Below, one piece after another: positions 62,572 to 64,000 of a stretch of DNA of 64,000 nucleotides. Numbering within the stretch: the stretch's first letter is position 1; each line of letters starts with the position of its first letter. This DNA is from Planctomycetaceae bacterium (GTDB taxonomy: Bacteria; Planctomycetota; Planctomycetia; Pirellulales; Pirellulaceae): assembly GCA_021298315.1 (NCBI GenBank), contig JAJTFC010000020.1:1-64000 (forward strand), written 5' to 3'. The position numbers and the translations under genes were made by a program. The notes under the pieces are model-generated. The model was not told the DNA's origin. It searched no databases and was given only the letters and a program-made list of their open reading frames with translations.

Positions 62572-64000
62572 CTAAGCAAGCAACTCGGTCAAAACATGGC
62601 CGTGAACGTCCGTCAAACGCCGGTCAATTCCGTTGTGTCGGACTGTAAGCTTTGTATGATCGATTCCAAGAAGATGCAGAATGGTCGCATGGATGTCGTA
62701 GACCTGGGTCGGATTCTCCCGATCTAAAGGCTTGTATCCGAACGCATCACTTGGGCCGTAGCTTACCCCTCCTCGAATCCCGCCCCCGCACAACCAGTTC
62801 GTGAAGCAGTAAGGGTTATGGTCCCGTCCCCTACCCCCTTGGGAACTGGGCATCCGCCCGAATTCCGTTGTCCATAAAATCAGCGTATCCTCGAGCATCC
62901 CTCGTTGCTTGAGGTCCTGAATCAACGCCGCTGCTCCCTTGGCCATCCCCGTCGAGAGCGGTCCATGGTCCCGCTGTATATCCTCGTGAGAATCCCAATT
63001 ACGCCTCGGAAACCCATTGTCATTACCCGACCAAATCTGGATGAATCGAACTCCTCGTTCAAGCATCCTACGGGCCGCAAGACACTTACGCGAAAAATGG
63101 ACGGTCTCCTCCCGTGCATTGATTTCCTTTTCAAACGCCCCAGGGTTTTGATCGAGCCCGTAGAGCTTGAGGATATGCTCAGGCTCCTGAGAAAAATCGA
63201 GCGATTCAGGAGCGGCCAACTGCATCCTGGCTGCCAGCTCGTAGCTGCGAATGCGGGATTCGAGCCGTTGGTCTCCCGATCGCTCTTGCGCGTGGCGAGC
63301 GTTCAGTTCGGCCAACAACACCTGTCCGTCGGCCTGACTTCCGCCTGTGATGTAGGTGCCAGACTTGTGCGGACGCAGGTCTGCAATCGGATTTTCCGAA
63401 CCCGGATAAATGACCGTCCCACTGTGCTGGGCCGCCAAAAAAGCTGAATCCCAATTCTTTGTTCCGTTGCTTGCCAGCCCGCGGTGATCTGGAAAAACTA
63501 CGAATGTCGGCAGGTTATCGTTCAAGCTCCCGAGCCCGTAGCTAACCCATGCACCCATGCCAGGGAATCCTGGCAACTGAAAACCGGTCGCATGCAACAA
63601 GGTTGCTTGGCTGTGCACCCCGGTTTTTCCAACCACATTGTGGACAAATGCTAGCTCGTCTGCCACTTTCCCCAACTCGGACACTGGCTCGGAGAGCAAC
63701 CTGCCACTCTCGCCGTATCGCTTGAAATCCCATACGGGCTTGAGCCACGGTCCTAGTCCGTTCTGGAACGCTTCGACCGGTTCCCCAAAGTCACTTTCCT
63801 GCCCGTGTCGCTTGACCAACTCCTCTTTGAAATCGAACAAGTCCAGGTGGCTCGCCGCCCCTGCCATGAACAACTGCACGACACGCTTGGCCTTGGGCCT
63901 GTGATGCAATGCACTAAGACTCCCTCCGCTGCCGAGGCTATTTCCTGCGGCCTGATCCCCCATGGCACTACTAGCCCCGGCCTTATCGCGATCGAGCATC
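62572..64000 (-). CDS. DUF1501 protein (5' end outside window)
   Basis: A minus-strand gene whose upstream part runs off the right edge; an ATG at 63999 lies in frame but the true start is probably further right. It belongs to the sulfatase-superfamily DUF1501 family, abundant in planctomycetes: RPKAKRVVQLFMAGAASHLDLFD, FVHNVVGKTGVHSQATLLHATGF, RNWDSHEDIQRDHGPLSTGM, ILWTTEFGRMPSSQGGRGRDHNPY, then the C-terminal DIHATILHLLGIDHTKLT. Such genes are normally paired with a DUF1549/DUF1553 haem protein gene. A Tat-type signal is expected upstream of the window edge. Confidence 0.88.
   Translation of the reverse strand, partial: MLDRDKAGASSAMGDQAAGNSLGSGGSLSALHHRPKAKRVVQLFMAGAASHLDLFDFKEELVKRHGQESDFGEPVEAFQNGLGPWLKPVWDFKRYGESGRLLSEPVSELGKVADELAFVHNVVGKTGVHSQATLLHATGFQLPGFPGMGAWVSYGLGSLNDNLPTFVVFPDHRGLASNGTKNWDSAFLAAQHSGTVIYPGSENPIADLRPHKSGTYITGGSQADGQVLLAELNARHAQERSGDQRLESRIRSYELAARMQLAAPESLDFSQEPEHILKLYGLDQNPGAFEKEINAREETVHFSRKCLAARRMLERGVRFIQIWSGNDNGFPRRNWDSHEDIQRDHGPLSTGMAKGAAALIQDLKQRGMLEDTLILWTTEFGRMPSSQGGRGRDHNPYCFTNWLCGGGIRGGVSYGPSDAFGYKPLDRENPTQVYDIHATILHLLGIDHTKLTVRHNGIDRRLTDVHGHVLTELLA

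Overview
The window looks like chromosomal DNA of a planctomycete, most likely of the Pirellulaceae type. The grounds are a DUF1501 protein at the right edge, a ceramidase fused to a PVC-type beta-propeller at the left edge, two PEP-CTERM proteins with exosortases, secreted TIM-barrel sugar isomerases, a DUF971 protein, and many conserved secreted proteins without a known function. Base composition looks moderately GC-rich and even. I see no rRNA or tRNA gene, no insertion sequence, no CRISPR array and no phage genes.

Region 1 (1-16800) holds the ceramidase/propeller gene, a uronate isomerase-like gene, and a three-gene operon of a transglutaminase-like lipoprotein, a GT-C type membrane glycosyltransferase and an AsmA-like protein. 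It continues with a duplicated-domain secreted protein, a lipoprotein/trypsin-like protease pair, and a transglutaminase divergent from a methyltransferase. Region 2 (16800-30600) holds a zinc-ribbon/purA/uppS/GGDEF operon, an HTTM-protein pair, a secreted sugar isomerase, a peptide-uptake stretch (POT and OPT transporters followed by a small HExxH membrane protein), an RlmI-like rRNA methyltransferase, and an overlapping beta-propeller/degenerate sulfatase pair. Region 3 (30800-37700) holds a Gly-rich surface protein, a second sugar isomerase, two tandem PEP-CTERM proteins, an alpha-toroid protein, QueG and DUF971.

Region 4 (37784-62342) is a surface-polysaccharide locus. On the plus strand are GDP-fucose synthase and two tandem GDP-mannose 4,6-dehydratases, the first frameshifted. 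On the minus strand a convergent run of 17 genes with many 1-20 base overlaps encodes a flippase, a polymerase, five glycosyltransferases, an acetyltransferase, the CDP-sugar genes rfbF-rfbG-rfbH and a 5'-truncated rfbE, a Wzc-type tyrosine autokinase, and two exosortase-plus-partner modules. The upstream exosortase has the Cys/Arg/His triad. The downstream one keeps the Cys but has no Arg or His at the expected places. The locus would build a fucose- and possibly dideoxyhexose-containing exopolysaccharide, coupled to sorting of PEP-CTERM proteins such as the two at 33.5-34.9 kb.

The most notable points are the duplicated exosortase module with one degenerate copy, an rfbH-rfbE junction that looks like a deletion removing rfbS and the start of rfbE, the tandem gmd pair with a single-base frameshift, and two pseudoenzyme-like proteins (a transglutaminase-like lipoprotein with Cys replaced by Ala and a sulfatase-like protein without the formylglycine motif).
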